Shown here: positions 35,064-43,589 of the stretch, piece after piece
Layout: each line of letters opens with the position of its first letter
Numbering within the stretch: position 1 is the first letter of the stretch
NCBI GenBank assembly: GCA_030536575.1
Contig: JAUNPS010000013.1
Location: 3,072 to 67,071, forward strand
Direction: 5' to 3'
Length of the DNA: 64,000 bases
From: Eubacteriales bacterium
GTDB lineage: Bacteria > Bacillota > Clostridia > Lachnospirales > Lachnospiraceae
The notes under the pieces: generated by a model
The model's database searches: none
Seen by the model: only the letters and a program-made list of their open reading frames with translations
Told to the model about the DNA's origin: nothing
Program-made: the position numbers and the translations under genes

Positions 35064-35951
35064 TTAGCTGGCAGTCTTCTTTTTCACAGCCCGCAGCTCA
35101 ATATAGCCGCGCGCGCCGCGAGGCTCCAGTTGGATGCGGGGATTTTCATCATCCCATTCATAACCGATCACAGATGGTACATAGCGTTCGATGGCTTTCT
35201 GAACCGCCATGATCGCCTCACCGTAATTTTCTTCTTCAAACGGCTCTCCCTGGAACATCAGATATTCCGCTTCGGGAAGGCAGATCATGTCAAACCCTTC
35301 AGGGATCGCACCACTATACTCCGCTTCCACCTCTACCCCCTGCACATAAGTGGAAGTTCCCGGCTTTTTGTACTGTTCCGGCAGCCACAGACATACCGGC
35401 TCTCCGCAAAGGGAATCCATGGAAAGCAGCGTTCCCCACACATCACAGCCTACTTCCTCGCAGTAGGAAAAATAGTCCGCCGCTTTCACGCCCCGCTTGA
35501 TTATGACTTTTCTCTCCGGTTTCCGGATCACCTGAACAAACACGCTCTGCAAATTCTCCATGTCAAAATCATCCTTTCTTAGTTCTCTGAATTTTACGCC
35601 GTAAGGTACGAAAAGGCTGAGGGGAACCGGATTGTTGACATACGCTCCTGGATTACAGCCAAATTCCCGCCGGAAAGCCCTCGTATATCCGTCTGCGCTC
35701 TGAAAGCCGCAGTCGAAAGCGGCGTCAAGGATGCGTCCTCTTTCCTTTTTCAGCATCATAGCAGAACGGGAAAGCCGCAGCCTGCGGATATATTCTGTAG
35801 GTGTGTAACCCGTAAGCGCCTGGAAAAGCCGATAGGAATGCCATGGGGAAAACAAGGATACGCGCGCCAAATCCGCCAGCGTGATTTCCTGTTCCAGATT
35901 TTCCTCAATGTAATCCTGCATACGCTGAACCGCCAAAATATGTTCCTTCAT
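35064..35951 (-). CDS. AraC-family regulator with GyrI-like effector domain
   Basis: 295 residues; ATG 35951 behind AGGAGG. Two AraC helix-turn-helix units at the N-terminus (about 5-105: ITLADLARVSLFSPWHSYRL and AFDCGFQSADGYTRAFRREF). A GyrI/Rob-like small-molecule binding domain follows (about 125-290). This order (HTH first) is that of SoxS/Rob/TipAS-type drug-sensing activators. Target genes are not obvious; nearest candidates are the acquired resistance-like genes downstream. Confidence 0.88.
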   Translation of the reverse strand: MKEHILAVQRMQDYIEENLEQEITLADLARVSLFSPWHSYRLFQALTGYTPTEYIRRLRLSRSAMMLKKERGRILDAAFDCGFQSADGYTRAFRREFGCNPGAYVNNPVPLSLFVPYGVKFRELRKDDFDMENLQSVFVQVIRKPERKVIIKRGVKAADYFSYCEEVGCDVWGTLLSMDSLCGEPVCLWLPEQYKKPGTSTYVQGVEVEAEYSGAIPEGFDMICLPEAEYLMFQGEPFEEENYGEAIMAVQKAIERYVPSVIGYEWDDENPRIQLEPRGARGYIELRAVKKKTAS

Positions 35952-36065
35952 CTTTTCACCTCCTGACACATTCATTTTACTTTTTTCAGGAAGAAATCTC
36001 TCGACTTTCCTTGCCATTTTTCCTATGTCCCAGTCTTATTTACGGAGTTTCTTCTGCAAGCCACT

Positions 36066-36161
36066 TCATTGGAAGAATCTCCTTGCGAATTCCTTCGCAC
36101 CGGCGATGGCTTCCGCAGTCTGGAAGGATGCCAGATTGTCTTCGTCCTGAACATCATACAT
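36066..36161 (-). pseudogene. Short ORF, probable gene remnant
   Basis: 31 codons (MYDVQDEDNLASFQTAEAIA, then GAKEFARRFFQ) directly after the PNPOx-like gene, with AGGAG 12 bases upstream. It reads like the C-terminal helix of a larger alpha/beta protein, perhaps flavodoxin- or reductase-like, rather than a free peptide. Confidence 0.35.
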
Positions 36162-36176
36162 TCCCGATATTTCTCC

Positions 36177-36596
36177 TTATGTAAAATCAATATCATATCT
36201 TGTGCCATCTGAAAACAGCACGCCATCCGTCAACCTGATTTTCAGCAGGCAGGTGTTGGGGTCTGCTTCGTTGGTGTGTCCGTTGTCGTACCATGCCGCA
36301 AATGCAGCACGCAAAACCGCCATAATTTTTTCGTTTTGGGGCAGCAGCACATGGCCTAAGTTTTCACCAATCCCATGGGCCGTAAACCATTCACCGGAAA
36401 TGGCTGCCACCGGATTTTTAGTAATTTGTTTCATTTTGTTTGACAGCGCATAGGTCACCACATAAAATGCGCCGTCCAGGTATACTGCGTCCACGGTGCG
36501 GACATAGGGAACGCCGTCCTCCACCGTGGCAAGGGCGATCAGAGAATCCTTGCAAAAGCGTTCCGTCAAAATTGTATCTGCGTGAATATTTTTCAT
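36177..36596 (-). CDS. Pyridoxamine 5'-phosphate oxidase-like flavin protein
   Basis: 139 residues, the size of stand-alone split-barrel FMN proteins. DGVPYVRTVDAVYLDGAFYV and FYVVTYALSNKMKQITKNP fit strands 1-4 and the FMN phosphate-binding region of the PNPOx-like family, and AISGEWFTAHGIGENLGHV the following turn. Members bind FMN, F420 or heme; the reaction here cannot be named. Its ATG overlaps a short remnant (LLEAMRPEMPEPKKKKGKSL) that follows the aminoglycoside-kinase-like gene. Confidence 0.75.
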   Translation of the reverse strand: MKNIHADTILTERFCKDSLIALATVEDGVPYVRTVDAVYLDGAFYVVTYALSNKMKQITKNPVAAISGEWFTAHGIGENLGHVLLPQNEKIMAVLRAAFAAWYDNGHTNEADPNTCLLKIRLTDGVLFSDGTRYDIDFT

Positions 36597-36663
36597 TTCA
36601 AACTCTTTCCTTTCTTTTTCTTCGGTTCCGGCATTTCCGGCCGCATCGCTTCAAGCAGCTCCT

Positions 36664-37614
36664 TCAGGAATGCTCCTCCAGCCAGCGAAGCAGTTTCGTT
36701 GAAAATACCGCCTGACGGAGATAAATATGTCGATTTCCTGCGGTGGAGGAATAGTATTGTCCGTAGTAATCACATACCGCAATCTGATAATAAAACAGCG
36801 ATACCATACAGCGCAGATCAGAATCATTCAAAGCAGCGAATTTCAAATACTCCGACACATAGCGGGCAAATCCGTCCTTATCGATCTCTCCGTTTTTACA
36901 GGACGGAACAGCGTAAACATAAGAACGGACAATCTCCCAAACCACCGGGTGGACACAGGCCGTCGTCCAATCGATTACTGCATTGATTTTTCCATCCCCG
37001 CACAAAATTTGAGTGATAAAGAAGTCGCCATGCGTGGCACGGCAAGTCAGTTGTTCCAGGTCAAATTCCTGTTTTGGGAACCGCCTCATCAATTCCATGC
37101 GATACTGCAAATCGCGGATACTATCCGTATCGCCTCTGTCTTTTGCAATGGCAAGGGAATTCTCATAGGACTTGAAGGCCCGCTCCGGCGTCATGAACTG
37201 AAAGAAATCCCTCCCGATGCCGACAGGCAAACCCGGATAATCTTTTAATGCCGTGTGGATTCTTCCCAGCATCTGGGCCGATTGCGTCAACAGCCAGTCA
37301 GGCGCTTCGTGCCAATCATACATTCTTCCCTCGATAAACCTTTGAACATGAAAAAGCCTCCCGTCTGTATCTGAGGTCAGAAATTTCCCTGTGCTATTCC
37401 GCAAAAAACGGCAGCACGGAATACCGTGATGATTCAGGTATTCGCATAGTTCCGGTTCCTGCTCTAGGTGGTTGATCTCGCTGGAAGCAGGGTATTTGAC
37501 CACATATTTTCCGTCTGTGCAGGTAACAAAGTAAGTGTCTGAACCGGCACCGACGGCGGAATGCTCTATCGACATCGGTTCCAGCCCATACATTTTTTTC
37601 AATATCTCTTTCAT
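36664..37614 (-). CDS. Aminoglycoside phosphotransferase-family (APH/choline kinase-like) protein
   Basis: 316 residues. The kinase-like fold is shown by YVVKYPA (ATP-binding Lys), the catalytic loop ATHGDFFITQIL and AVIDWTTACVHP (metal-binding Asp). In canonical APH the catalytic loop is HGDxxxxN; here the Asn position is Gln, which may alter activity. The family includes antibiotic kinases, homoserine and choline kinases, so resistance should not be assumed. ATG overlaps the end of a gene fragment (TTATGA) upstream. Confidence 0.75.
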   Translation of the reverse strand: MKEILKKMYGLEPMSIEHSAVGAGSDTYFVTCTDGKYVVKYPASSEINHLEQEPELCEYLNHHGIPCCRFLRNSTGKFLTSDTDGRLFHVQRFIEGRMYDWHEAPDWLLTQSAQMLGRIHTALKDYPGLPVGIGRDFFQFMTPERAFKSYENSLAIAKDRGDTDSIRDLQYRMELMRRFPKQEFDLEQLTCRATHGDFFITQILCGDGKINAVIDWTTACVHPVVWEIVRSYVYAVPSCKNGEIDKDGFARYVSEYLKFAALNDSDLRCMVSLFYYQIAVCDYYGQYYSSTAGNRHIYLRQAVFSTKLLRWLEEHS

Positions 37615-37709
37615 AATCTAAGTTCCTCCGGTGATGGCTGCATATCTGCAAGTCTATACAGCCGCCCGTCCATGCTCCGGTCCAGAAAGCGGTAATCATA
37701 CAACGCTTC
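37611..37709 (-). pseudogene. C-terminal gene fragment before the APH-like gene
   Basis: About 32 codons (EALYDYRFLDRSMDGRLYRL, then ADMQPSPEELRL, stop) with a stop codon just before the readable part and no start. It looks like the tail of a truncated protein; family unknown. Its stop overlaps the APH-like start. Confidence 0.4.
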
Positions 37710-37755
37710 ACGAGAATCTCACCGCTGTCATAGCACCCTGCTGCATTCACACCGC

Positions 37756-38526
37756 CTATAGCTTCTTTTTGTTAAATACAACAATACTCATAACAAAACA
37801 TATCAGACTTGTAGCTCCCGTGATGATCATAGCTGCTGCATATGTTTTCGTTTCTGCAATACCGTAAATCAAAGAATTCCCATCTGCCAACAGAGTAGGC
37901 AAATACGCTTTGCATTTTGGAAGTAACCCAAGCAGATAGGAGGCAAGGACGACCATGCCGGTTCCAATCAGCACGCCTGTATTCGTCCCGGCGATTGTGG
38001 AGAATAAAATCATCAGTGCAACAACCCACAGGCCGACCATCCACCAGCATACCGCTGAAAACATCAGATGATTTGCTATGGCATTATCCCAGAAATAGGC
38101 GTTATATGCGTATGTAATCCCAAAACACAGCCAATAGCCAACCGTCCAGAGAACAGAAAGCTCAACCATTTTGGAAATGACAACCTTATAGCGTTCCAGC
38201 CCTTTTGTCAAAGACAGCACCAAAGTACCTGTCTGGTATTCCTTTGTAAAGATACTGCTTTCGAGAAGCACAAAGGCAGCCAACGCCAAAGGGATGTTCT
38301 TGAAAAACTGCACCCAGGAATCCATTGCGCTTACGCTTACGGATGTAACGATCATACCGCTTTCGGCAAGGGAATCCGCCAGTACCTCAAGCATCCACGG
38401 CGTTAATTTCGCAATGGCCGGATTCATAATGCCAAACAGAAGAAACAGCATACACAGGATCATCAGCCTGCCGGAACGAAATTGCTCCATTGTCTCCTTT
38501 TTTATAAAGGCCAAAAAAGATTTCAT
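37756..38526 (-). CDS. ABC-2 type transporter permease
   Basis: 256 residues, six hydrophobic segments arranged as in ABC-2 exporters of the bacteriocin-immunity/lantibiotic type (NatB/BcrB-like). FTKEYQTGTLVLSLTKGLER (about 92-111) is the cytoplasmic coupling region. ATGA overlap with the ATPase gene means coupled translation. Works with the ATPase at 38523-39422 and probably the small membrane protein at 39422-39625. Confidence 0.9.
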   Translation of the reverse strand: MKSFLAFIKKETMEQFRSGRLMILCMLFLLFGIMNPAIAKLTPWMLEVLADSLAESGMIVTSVSVSAMDSWVQFFKNIPLALAAFVLLESSIFTKEYQTGTLVLSLTKGLERYKVVISKMVELSVLWTVGYWLCFGITYAYNAYFWDNAIANHLMFSAVCWWMVGLWVVALMILFSTIAGTNTGVLIGTGMVVLASYLLGLLPKCKAYLPTLLADGNSLIYGIAETKTYAAAMIITGATSLICFVMSIVVFNKKKL

Positions 38527-39422
38527 TTCTCAACCACCTCCATAAACAAGGACTCCAGAGTCGGCTCCGCCTGTTCCAATTTCAGAAGCGGGATGTGCCT
38601 GTCTGCCGCAAAACCCATTAAATCAAATACGGTACTGTCCCTTTCGTAAAAAACAAGTTGGTTTCTTCCGGTCTGCTGTATATCGGAAAAAGCCTGCCGA
38701 AGAACATGCATATCCGTGTCATTCTCTGTTTCCAACAGATATTCTTTCCTTCGGTATTTCGTCTTTATGTCAGAAAGCTTTCCCTGCACCTCTGCCGTGC
38801 CATGATCCAGAAACGCCACATCCGTACAAATGCGCTCTACGTCTGAAAGGATATGGGTAGAAAATAAAACGGTTGTCTGCGCTCTGACAGATAAAAGAAT
38901 GTCCAGTATCTCTTTTCTGCCCACAGGGTCAAGGGCGGAAGTCGGTTCATCGCAGATCAAAAGTTTCGGGCGGTTCAGAAGCGCCTGCGCGATGCCCAGC
39001 CGCTGTTTCATACCTCTTGAAAACCCTTTTATACGGTGCGTTTCATTCCTAAGCCCCACCAGCTCCAGGAGTTCCCCGCAGCGTTTTTCATTCTCTGCTT
39101 TCTCCATCCCGGTGATTTCACCGCAGAATCGAAGGTACTCCATCGCCGTCATAAACGGATAAAACTCCGGCACATCGGGGAGATAGCCAATATGCCGATT
39201 CGTTGCTGTCTGGCCATAAACCACTTTTTCTCCGGCAACCATGATTTCCCCGGCATCCGCCTTTAAGAGTCCCAGCACGGTTTTCATCGTCGTTGTTTTA
39301 CCAGCGCCGTTTTTCCCGATAAATCCAAATATGCTGTGTTCCGGCACAGCCATATTCAGCCCTTTCAAAACCTCTTTATTACCGAAGCGTTTATGCAGAC
39401 CGGTAATGCACAGCATATCCAT
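38523..39422 (-). CDS. ABC transporter ATPase
   Basis: 299 residues. Walker A GKNGAGKTTTMK (about 35-46), signature FSRGMKQRLGIA (about 130-141), Walker B LLICDEPTSALDP, and H-loop FSTHILSD. The C-terminal 85 residues are the usual BcrA/NatA-like extension. It energises the permease, with which it overlaps; likely exports a peptide or drug, or provides self-protection. Start overlaps the stop of the small upstream gene (TAATG). Confidence 0.93.
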   Translation of the reverse strand: MDMLCITGLHKRFGNKEVLKGLNMAVPEHSIFGFIGKNGAGKTTTMKTVLGLLKADAGEIMVAGEKVVYGQTATNRHIGYLPDVPEFYPFMTAMEYLRFCGEITGMEKAENEKRCGELLELVGLRNETHRIKGFSRGMKQRLGIAQALLNRPKLLICDEPTSALDPVGRKEILDILLSVRAQTTVLFSTHILSDVERICTDVAFLDHGTAEVQGKLSDIKTKYRRKEYLLETENDTDMHVLRQAFSDIQQTGRNQLVFYERDSTVFDLMGFAADRHIPLLKLEQAEPTLESLFMEVVEK

Positions 39423-39625
39423 TACGCATCCTCCCTGCCGAGCAGGAAGTACAGAATCGGTCCGACAAAGTTCATCAGTACAATGGTAATAACAAGCCAG
39501 AACGTGCGATTTCCCCGCTTATAAGTGTTATGCGTCAAAATATGGTACAGCGTATATCCCAACAGTGCAAATTCCACGATCAAAAGCGGAATCAAAAACG
39601 GAAGAAATTCCATAATCTTATCCAT
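39422..39625 (-). CDS. PLDc_N-type small membrane protein
   Basis: 67 residues, two membrane helices. NRTFWLVITIVLMNFVGPIL, then YFLLGRED, is the PLD N-terminal (PLDc_N/Cls-like) motif seen in bacteriocin-immunity-type peptides. ATG 39625 is used because AGGAGAAG lies before it; it overlaps the end of the MerR gene. Probably assists or protects with the ABC exporter in the same operon. Confidence 0.8.
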   Translation of the reverse strand: MDKIMEFLPFLIPLLIVEFALLGYTLYHILTHNTYKRGNRTFWLVITIVLMNFVGPILYFLLGREDA

Positions 39626-40352
39626 TATTTTTCTTCTCCTCTCCATAGGTCTCCACACAGAAACCGTGATAGCCGCAGCAAATGCAGGTCAGCTTTCTAA
39701 GCGTCGGCGTATGCCTCGCCCAAAACGCTTCCTTAAAATTCGGTTTAAATACTTCGTGGCACTGCGGACAGATATATGCAGCCTGTCCGAAATAAAAATT
39801 GGATACCCAGACTCCATACGGGATCAGCAGCAAAACCCAGACAACGACAGGCCACCATATTCCCGTAGTGATCCATAGAATTATGGATGTCCACTGAATG
39901 ATACCAATCGGGATGCCCGAAATCAGCAAAATGGCATGAAGCTGCTTCAGTTTCTTTTTATTTGCCATCGCATATGCTATGTCTCCAATAGATTCAACGG
40001 AGAAGTTCTCCACACTCTTTAATTCTTGTCTGATACTCTTAATGATTTCCAGCTTTGTTTTGCACTCGTTTACTTCTTCCCTAAGAGCCTGCTCCTGCTG
40101 TTCCAGTAAAATGGAAATCAAATCGTCCGGATTTTCTTCTGAAAGAAGTTCTCCAATGTTATTGATCGAAATTCCTGCATCACGAAGAAAGCAAATGATC
40201 TTCATTCGCTTCAAATCCTGCTCCGAGTAAAGCCTGCGGCCGCCCTCTGACAATTCGCTGGGAGTCAGAATGTTTCTGGAATCATAATACTGCACCGTTC
40301 TGACAGATACGCCGCAGCGCTTTGCGATTTCTCCTGTCGTGTACTTTGACAT
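39618..40352 (-). CDS. MerR-family regulator with membrane and zinc-ribbon C-terminus
   Basis: 244 residues. N-terminal MerR HTH (TGEIAKRCGVSVRTVQYYDS) and coiled-coil to about 125. Then two membrane helices (about 140-185) and a C-terminal Cys pair set (ICPQCHEVF...TCICCGYHG) resembling a zinc ribbon. A MerR protein tethered to the membrane is unusual; it may sense a membrane-active drug directly. ATG 40352 after AGGAGG. It heads the ABC exporter operon, whose promoter has the MerR-type 19-bp spacer. Confidence 0.85.
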   Translation of the reverse strand: MSKYTTGEIAKRCGVSVRTVQYYDSRNILTPSELSEGGRRLYSEQDLKRMKIICFLRDAGISINNIGELLSEENPDDLISILLEQQEQALREEVNECKTKLEIIKSIRQELKSVENFSVESIGDIAYAMANKKKLKQLHAILLISGIPIGIIQWTSIILWITTGIWWPVVVWVLLLIPYGVWVSNFYFGQAAYICPQCHEVFKPNFKEAFWARHTPTLRKLTCICCGYHGFCVETYGEEKKNNG

Positions 40353-40376
40353 AGCTTTCACCTCCTTACACCGCCT

Positions 40377-40407
40377 ATCTTACCTCATTACGCAGCGTCA
40401 CAAGCAA
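40377..40407 (-). promoter_or_regulatory. MerR-type promoter with 19-bp spacer
   Basis: TTGCTT (40407-40402) and TAAGAT (40382-40377) on minus, spacer 19 bp, containing the imperfect dyad TGACGCTGCGTAA. Overlong spacers are the hallmark of MerR-activated promoters. Confidence 0.75.
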
Positions 40408-40504
40408 TACCCTACGCAAGGGGATTTTTCAGATCATCCTCTGTTCCGTTCTTTATACCACATCACCACCGCTGCACGTTTTTTTGCCTGAACAAACGCA
40501 GCTT

Positions 40505-41797
40505 CTATATCGCCTCGCTCCGCTCCTCGATCAGCTTCATCACCCGCTCCGCTTCCGCGCCCTCAAGCGGCATCGGCTGATAGTTGTTGATGGTGCTGTC
40601 CGAGGATACGGAACAGGGAATCACATTGATCTCACTGTCCGTAATCTTCTTTTGCGCATCCAGCACAAACTTCTGCTGAAAAATCATCGTATCCGTTTCT
40701 GTGGGATGCGTGTTTCCGCCAAAACAGAAGTTCCCCAGGCTGTAGGCGATTGTTTTTCCTTTATACGTATCGATTCCCTGGAGCACATGAGGATGGTGCC
40801 CTACTACCAGATCCGCACCCTCATCGATTGCAAGATGCGCCAGGGTCACCTGATTTTCATCCGGTACGGTTTCCAGTTCATTTCCCCAATGGAAAACTGC
40901 CACTATGATATCTGCTCCGCCCTCTTTTAACGCCGCGATATCTTTCTTTACCTGCGGAATCCTTTCCAGATGGTCGTCCAGCTCGTAAATTCCAAACAAT
41001 CCTACCTTCACTCCTTTCACCGGGAGGATCGCCGTTTCATCATAGCCAAACGTCCGTATTCCCTTTTGTTCCAGTATATTTACAGTGTCGAAAAAACTTT
41101 GCTCCCCATAGTCATGGCTGTGGTTATTCGCGACATTTGCGGCTTCCACTGAGGACGATACCAGAATATCCACAAACTCCGGCTCTCCCTTAAAAGCAAA
41201 CTGTTTTTCCAGTCTGGTCGTCTCTTCGGTCAATGTCCCTTCCATATTTACCACCGTCAGGTCGTCCGCCTGAAAAATGTCCCGCACCTGATCCATAAAA
41301 TACGACGCTCCATAGAGTTCATAATAGGCATTCAGCCCCGTATCCCAGGCAAAAAATTCATCCGTTCCCAAAATGCAGTCCCCGGTAAAGGTTAACAGCA
41401 GTTCCACCGGTTCTGAGGATTCCGACTGCGGCCCGTTCGTTTCTTTCGTCCCGTTTGTTCCTTTCGTTTCCTCTTCGCTGCTTTTTGCGGCAGTATTCGT
41501 TTCCTTTCTCTGCACGGTTCCCGCAGAACTTTCTTTGATAACTTTTTTCCCGACGCCCGTTCCCCAGAGAACGACGATTACCGCAAGCGTCAAACCGCAC
41601 CCCAGAGTAATGTAAAACTGTCTTCTCTGGAGTCTTTTCTGCCTTCGGATGATTTTTCTGATGCGAGTGATCCTGCGCAGTTTTTCTTCTTCCCTGCAAT
41701 CCCATGTCAGTTCCTTTAACATCCGGTCCGCTCTGTTTAACTGCCGCTCCCCGGTCAAGTTACTTATCAGCTTCCCTAAAAATCCCTGTTTTCTCAT
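40505..41797 (-). CDS. CapA-family (PGA_cap) metallophosphoesterase-like protein
   Basis: 430 residues from ATG 41797. A cytoplasmic basic N-terminus (1-75), one membrane helix (FYITLGCGLTLAVIVVLWG, about 76-94), a Thr/Glu-rich spacer and the CapA domain (about 130-425) outside the cell. Motifs: TFTGDCILG, VVNMEGTLT, NVANNHSHDYG, FHWGNE and GADLVVGHHPHVLQG, the metal and His ligands of PGA_cap proteins. The family is tied to poly-gamma-glutamate anchoring or release. The frame continues upstream without a stop into another reading frame (see 41798-42110). Confidence 0.85.
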   Translation of the reverse strand: MRKQGFLGKLISNLTGERQLNRADRMLKELTWDCREEEKLRRITRIRKIIRRQKRLQRRQFYITLGCGLTLAVIVVLWGTGVGKKVIKESSAGTVQRKETNTAAKSSEEETKGTNGTKETNGPQSESSEPVELLLTFTGDCILGTDEFFAWDTGLNAYYELYGASYFMDQVRDIFQADDLTVVNMEGTLTEETTRLEKQFAFKGEPEFVDILVSSSVEAANVANNHSHDYGEQSFFDTVNILEQKGIRTFGYDETAILPVKGVKVGLFGIYELDDHLERIPQVKKDIAALKEGGADIIVAVFHWGNELETVPDENQVTLAHLAIDEGADLVVGHHPHVLQGIDTYKGKTIAYSLGNFCFGGNTHPTETDTMIFQQKFVLDAQKKITDSEINVIPCSVSSDSTINNYQPMPLEGAEAERVMKLIEERSEAI

Positions 41798-42110
41798 ATT
41801 TTCTTCCCTTCCTCCCCACTCGTTGCCCGCTATCACAATCGTCCGGCACAAAATTGCATACATCCTGCTTTGTGACACCTTTTCTCCCTGAAAATACAGA
41901 TTACAGTCTATCCCGTCTTTGATGGCTTCCACGACCGCATCCGGAAAGCCCAGGCTCTCCATCTCCGCAAACATGCTGCGCAGGACATGATTGCGCAGCA
42001 GACACGTTCCGTACCATATTCTCGTTCTCTTTGTTCTTTTGCGCAAATTGCGGAAGCTCTGTCCATAAAGCCTAAAACCGCATTCTTGTGCTCATTCAAT
42101 ACTCTGTCTT
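41798..42110 (-). pseudogene. Frameshifted upstream ORF joined to capA-like gene
   Basis: Two frames together read as one small protein: LKDRVLNEHKNAVLGFMDRA, then ASAICAKEQRERE, continuing after a frame change near 42005-42025 as CLLRNHVLRSMFAEME and VEAIKDGIDCNLYFQGEKV, up to the CapA start without a stop. It begins exactly at the isochorismatase stop, so its own start is lost. Probably a damaged gene whose second part is still readable as a CapA extension. Family unknown. Confidence 0.5.
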
Positions 42111-42599
42111 TCAGATCATTTCGCTTAATCTCTCAACTATGCACCCCTTACTTTCATAGTATCGGAGCATTTCATCAATTTTTCTTTTATCATAACTGGT
42201 GATGCAGTCAGACAGTACATGAACGGTATAACCCTCTTTTGCCATGTTGTAGCAGGTGGATTTCACGCAGGATGTAGCATCCGCACCGGCAATATAAAAT
42301 TCATTGATTTCATTTTCTCTTATAAAGTCAGTAAAACTTTCGCTTGTCATAGCATTCGCCCTGGTCTTAATAAAAATATTTTCAGATACGATTTTCATAT
42401 CCGAAACCAATTCAGCGCCATGCGTGCCGGGCTTAAAGCTCCTTGCATGGACAGACAAATAATGATTTGCAATGTAGACAACGTGTATATCATTGATTAC
42501 CGCCCAATCAACAGCTTTGTTGATATTTTCGATTATTTCCTTATAATTTTTCGTAATGTCATTTTGAATATCGATAATTACTAATGCTTTGTTCTTCAT
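42111..42599 (-). CDS. Isochorismatase-family cysteine hydrolase
   Basis: 162 residues; ATG 42599 after GAGGAGG. The fold is clear from ALVIIDIQNDI (catalytic Asp, residue about 8-10), the Lys in IKTRANAM, and the Cys in IAGADATSCVKST. All three members of the Asp-Lys-Cys triad are present. The family hydrolyses amides such as nicotinamide or carbamates; the substrate is unknown. It follows the DJ-1 gene, with a 98-bp gap. Confidence 0.85.
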   Translation of the reverse strand: MKNKALVIIDIQNDITKNYKEIIENINKAVDWAVINDIHVVYIANHYLSVHARSFKPGTHGAELVSDMKIVSENIFIKTRANAMTSESFTDFIRENEINEFYIAGADATSCVKSTCYNMAKEGYTVHVLSDCITSYDKRKIDEMLRYYESKGCIVERLSEMI

Positions 42600-42697
42600 A
42601 AGCAGCCTCCTCAGCTTTCTATTTTTTACTTCATACAGATTTGCCATTCCGAGAATCTATGCACCTCTTAGATCTTCTTTCAGTATCACGCCATTTT

Positions 42698-43213
42698 CTA
42701 CTGGAGCCGATTATAATTTTTCCAGAATCCAATCGTCTCCTGCAAATCTGTCTCATCCCTGAAAAGATTTAACCTTTTTGCCACCTCAATGGCAAAATCC
42801 ACGTAGGCATTGGCCCTGGCCGTAATCACGTTTCCGTCACTCACGAAATCTTCCTCCGTTGAATGCGTAGATCTTATATTTTCAAGGAGCCCTGCTTTAT
42901 CCAAAATGTCAACCCCTGCACAGATCCCCGCAATCAAAACTTTCCGACCATTCAATTCCCGTAAATACTGTTTTACCTCATCATGATCGATGGCAGAAAT
43001 ACCGCCGCCGGGAATGATGAAGCTTCTGACCTGGTCCTTATCAATCTCCTCCAGCGCCATATCCGCATTTACAGAAAATCCTTCCATCGCCCTGACCGCC
43101 GAGCCGTCCAAAGAGCAGAAAATCACATCACAGTTTGTAAATTTCATAAAATAGCTCAAAATCACAATTTCATAGAAACAAGCACTGTTATATACAAGAA
43201 ACACATCTTTCAT
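42698..43213 (-). CDS. DJ-1/PfpI-family protein
   Basis: 171 residues, ATG 43213 after GGAGG. The nucleophile elbow is AGICAGVDIL (Cys near 98), with the Glu/Asp position near the N-terminus (NSACFYEIVIL) as in DJ-1/PfpI glyoxalase/deglycase-type proteins. Some members act as transcription factors or chaperones; the reaction is undefined. Start region overlaps the tail of a gene remnant upstream. Confidence 0.85.
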   Translation of the reverse strand: MKDVFLVYNSACFYEIVILSYFMKFTNCDVIFCSLDGSAVRAMEGFSVNADMALEEIDKDQVRSFIIPGGGISAIDHDEVKQYLRELNGRKVLIAGICAGVDILDKAGLLENIRSTHSTEEDFVSDGNVITARANAYVDFAIEVAKRLNLFRDETDLQETIGFWKNYNRLQ

Positions 43214-43487
43214 ATCCAGCCTCCGTATCCCAATGTCCCTCATCGTCATTGAAAAAGTTTGCCAAGCGCATCCATTTCCCGCTCTTTCTTTCCAAGAATA
43301 TAGGCGGTGTTAAATGTGGAAATTGCAAATATTGACATGCTTTCCTCGGATAACAATGCCGAATTCTCCAGCCATCCTCTTTATTACGATTGGGTATACC
43401 ACGTTTGATATCGTCTTTATGTATGTAACAATCGAAACAGCCTTCGCTACATTTGCACCAGACACGCCGCGGGCTCCACATTGCCAT
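43188..43487 (-). pseudogene. Remnant of a DUF5131 (phage Gp37/Gp68-like) gene
   Basis: About the first 40 codons (MAMWSPRRVWCKCSEGCFDC then YIHKDDIKRG) match the N-terminus of DUF5131 proteins (NPWRGC..CSEGC..CY), usually 230-250 residues. The rest of the frame is unlike the family and runs into the DJ-1 gene. The usual partner (ASCH-like) is also broken just upstream. Confidence 0.6.
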
Positions 43488-43489
43488 TT

Positions 43490-43561
43490 CTAAAGCCTCG
43501 ATTTTTCGTAATTGTAGGGAATACTCGTTCCTACATTATCGCAATACACGAAATGCACCAT
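43490..43561 (-). pseudogene. Remnant of an ASCH-like gene
   Basis: MVHFVYCDNVGTSIPYNYEK, then SRL and stop (23 codons) behind AGGAGG. The opening MVHFVYCDN is that of the ASCH-like partner of DUF5131 genes. Truncated. Confidence 0.5.
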
Positions 43562-43589
43562 TTTAATATCCTCCTGCACAAACACCAAT

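Noticed and set aside
36023-36226. 67-codon minus ORF after the AraC gene
   Set aside because: Overlaps the PNPOx-like gene in another frame, and the 31-codon remnant frame is a better reading.
37394-37750. 118-codon minus ORF across the APH start
   Set aside because: Out of frame with the clear APH-like protein; Cys/Trp-rich composition is that of a shadow.
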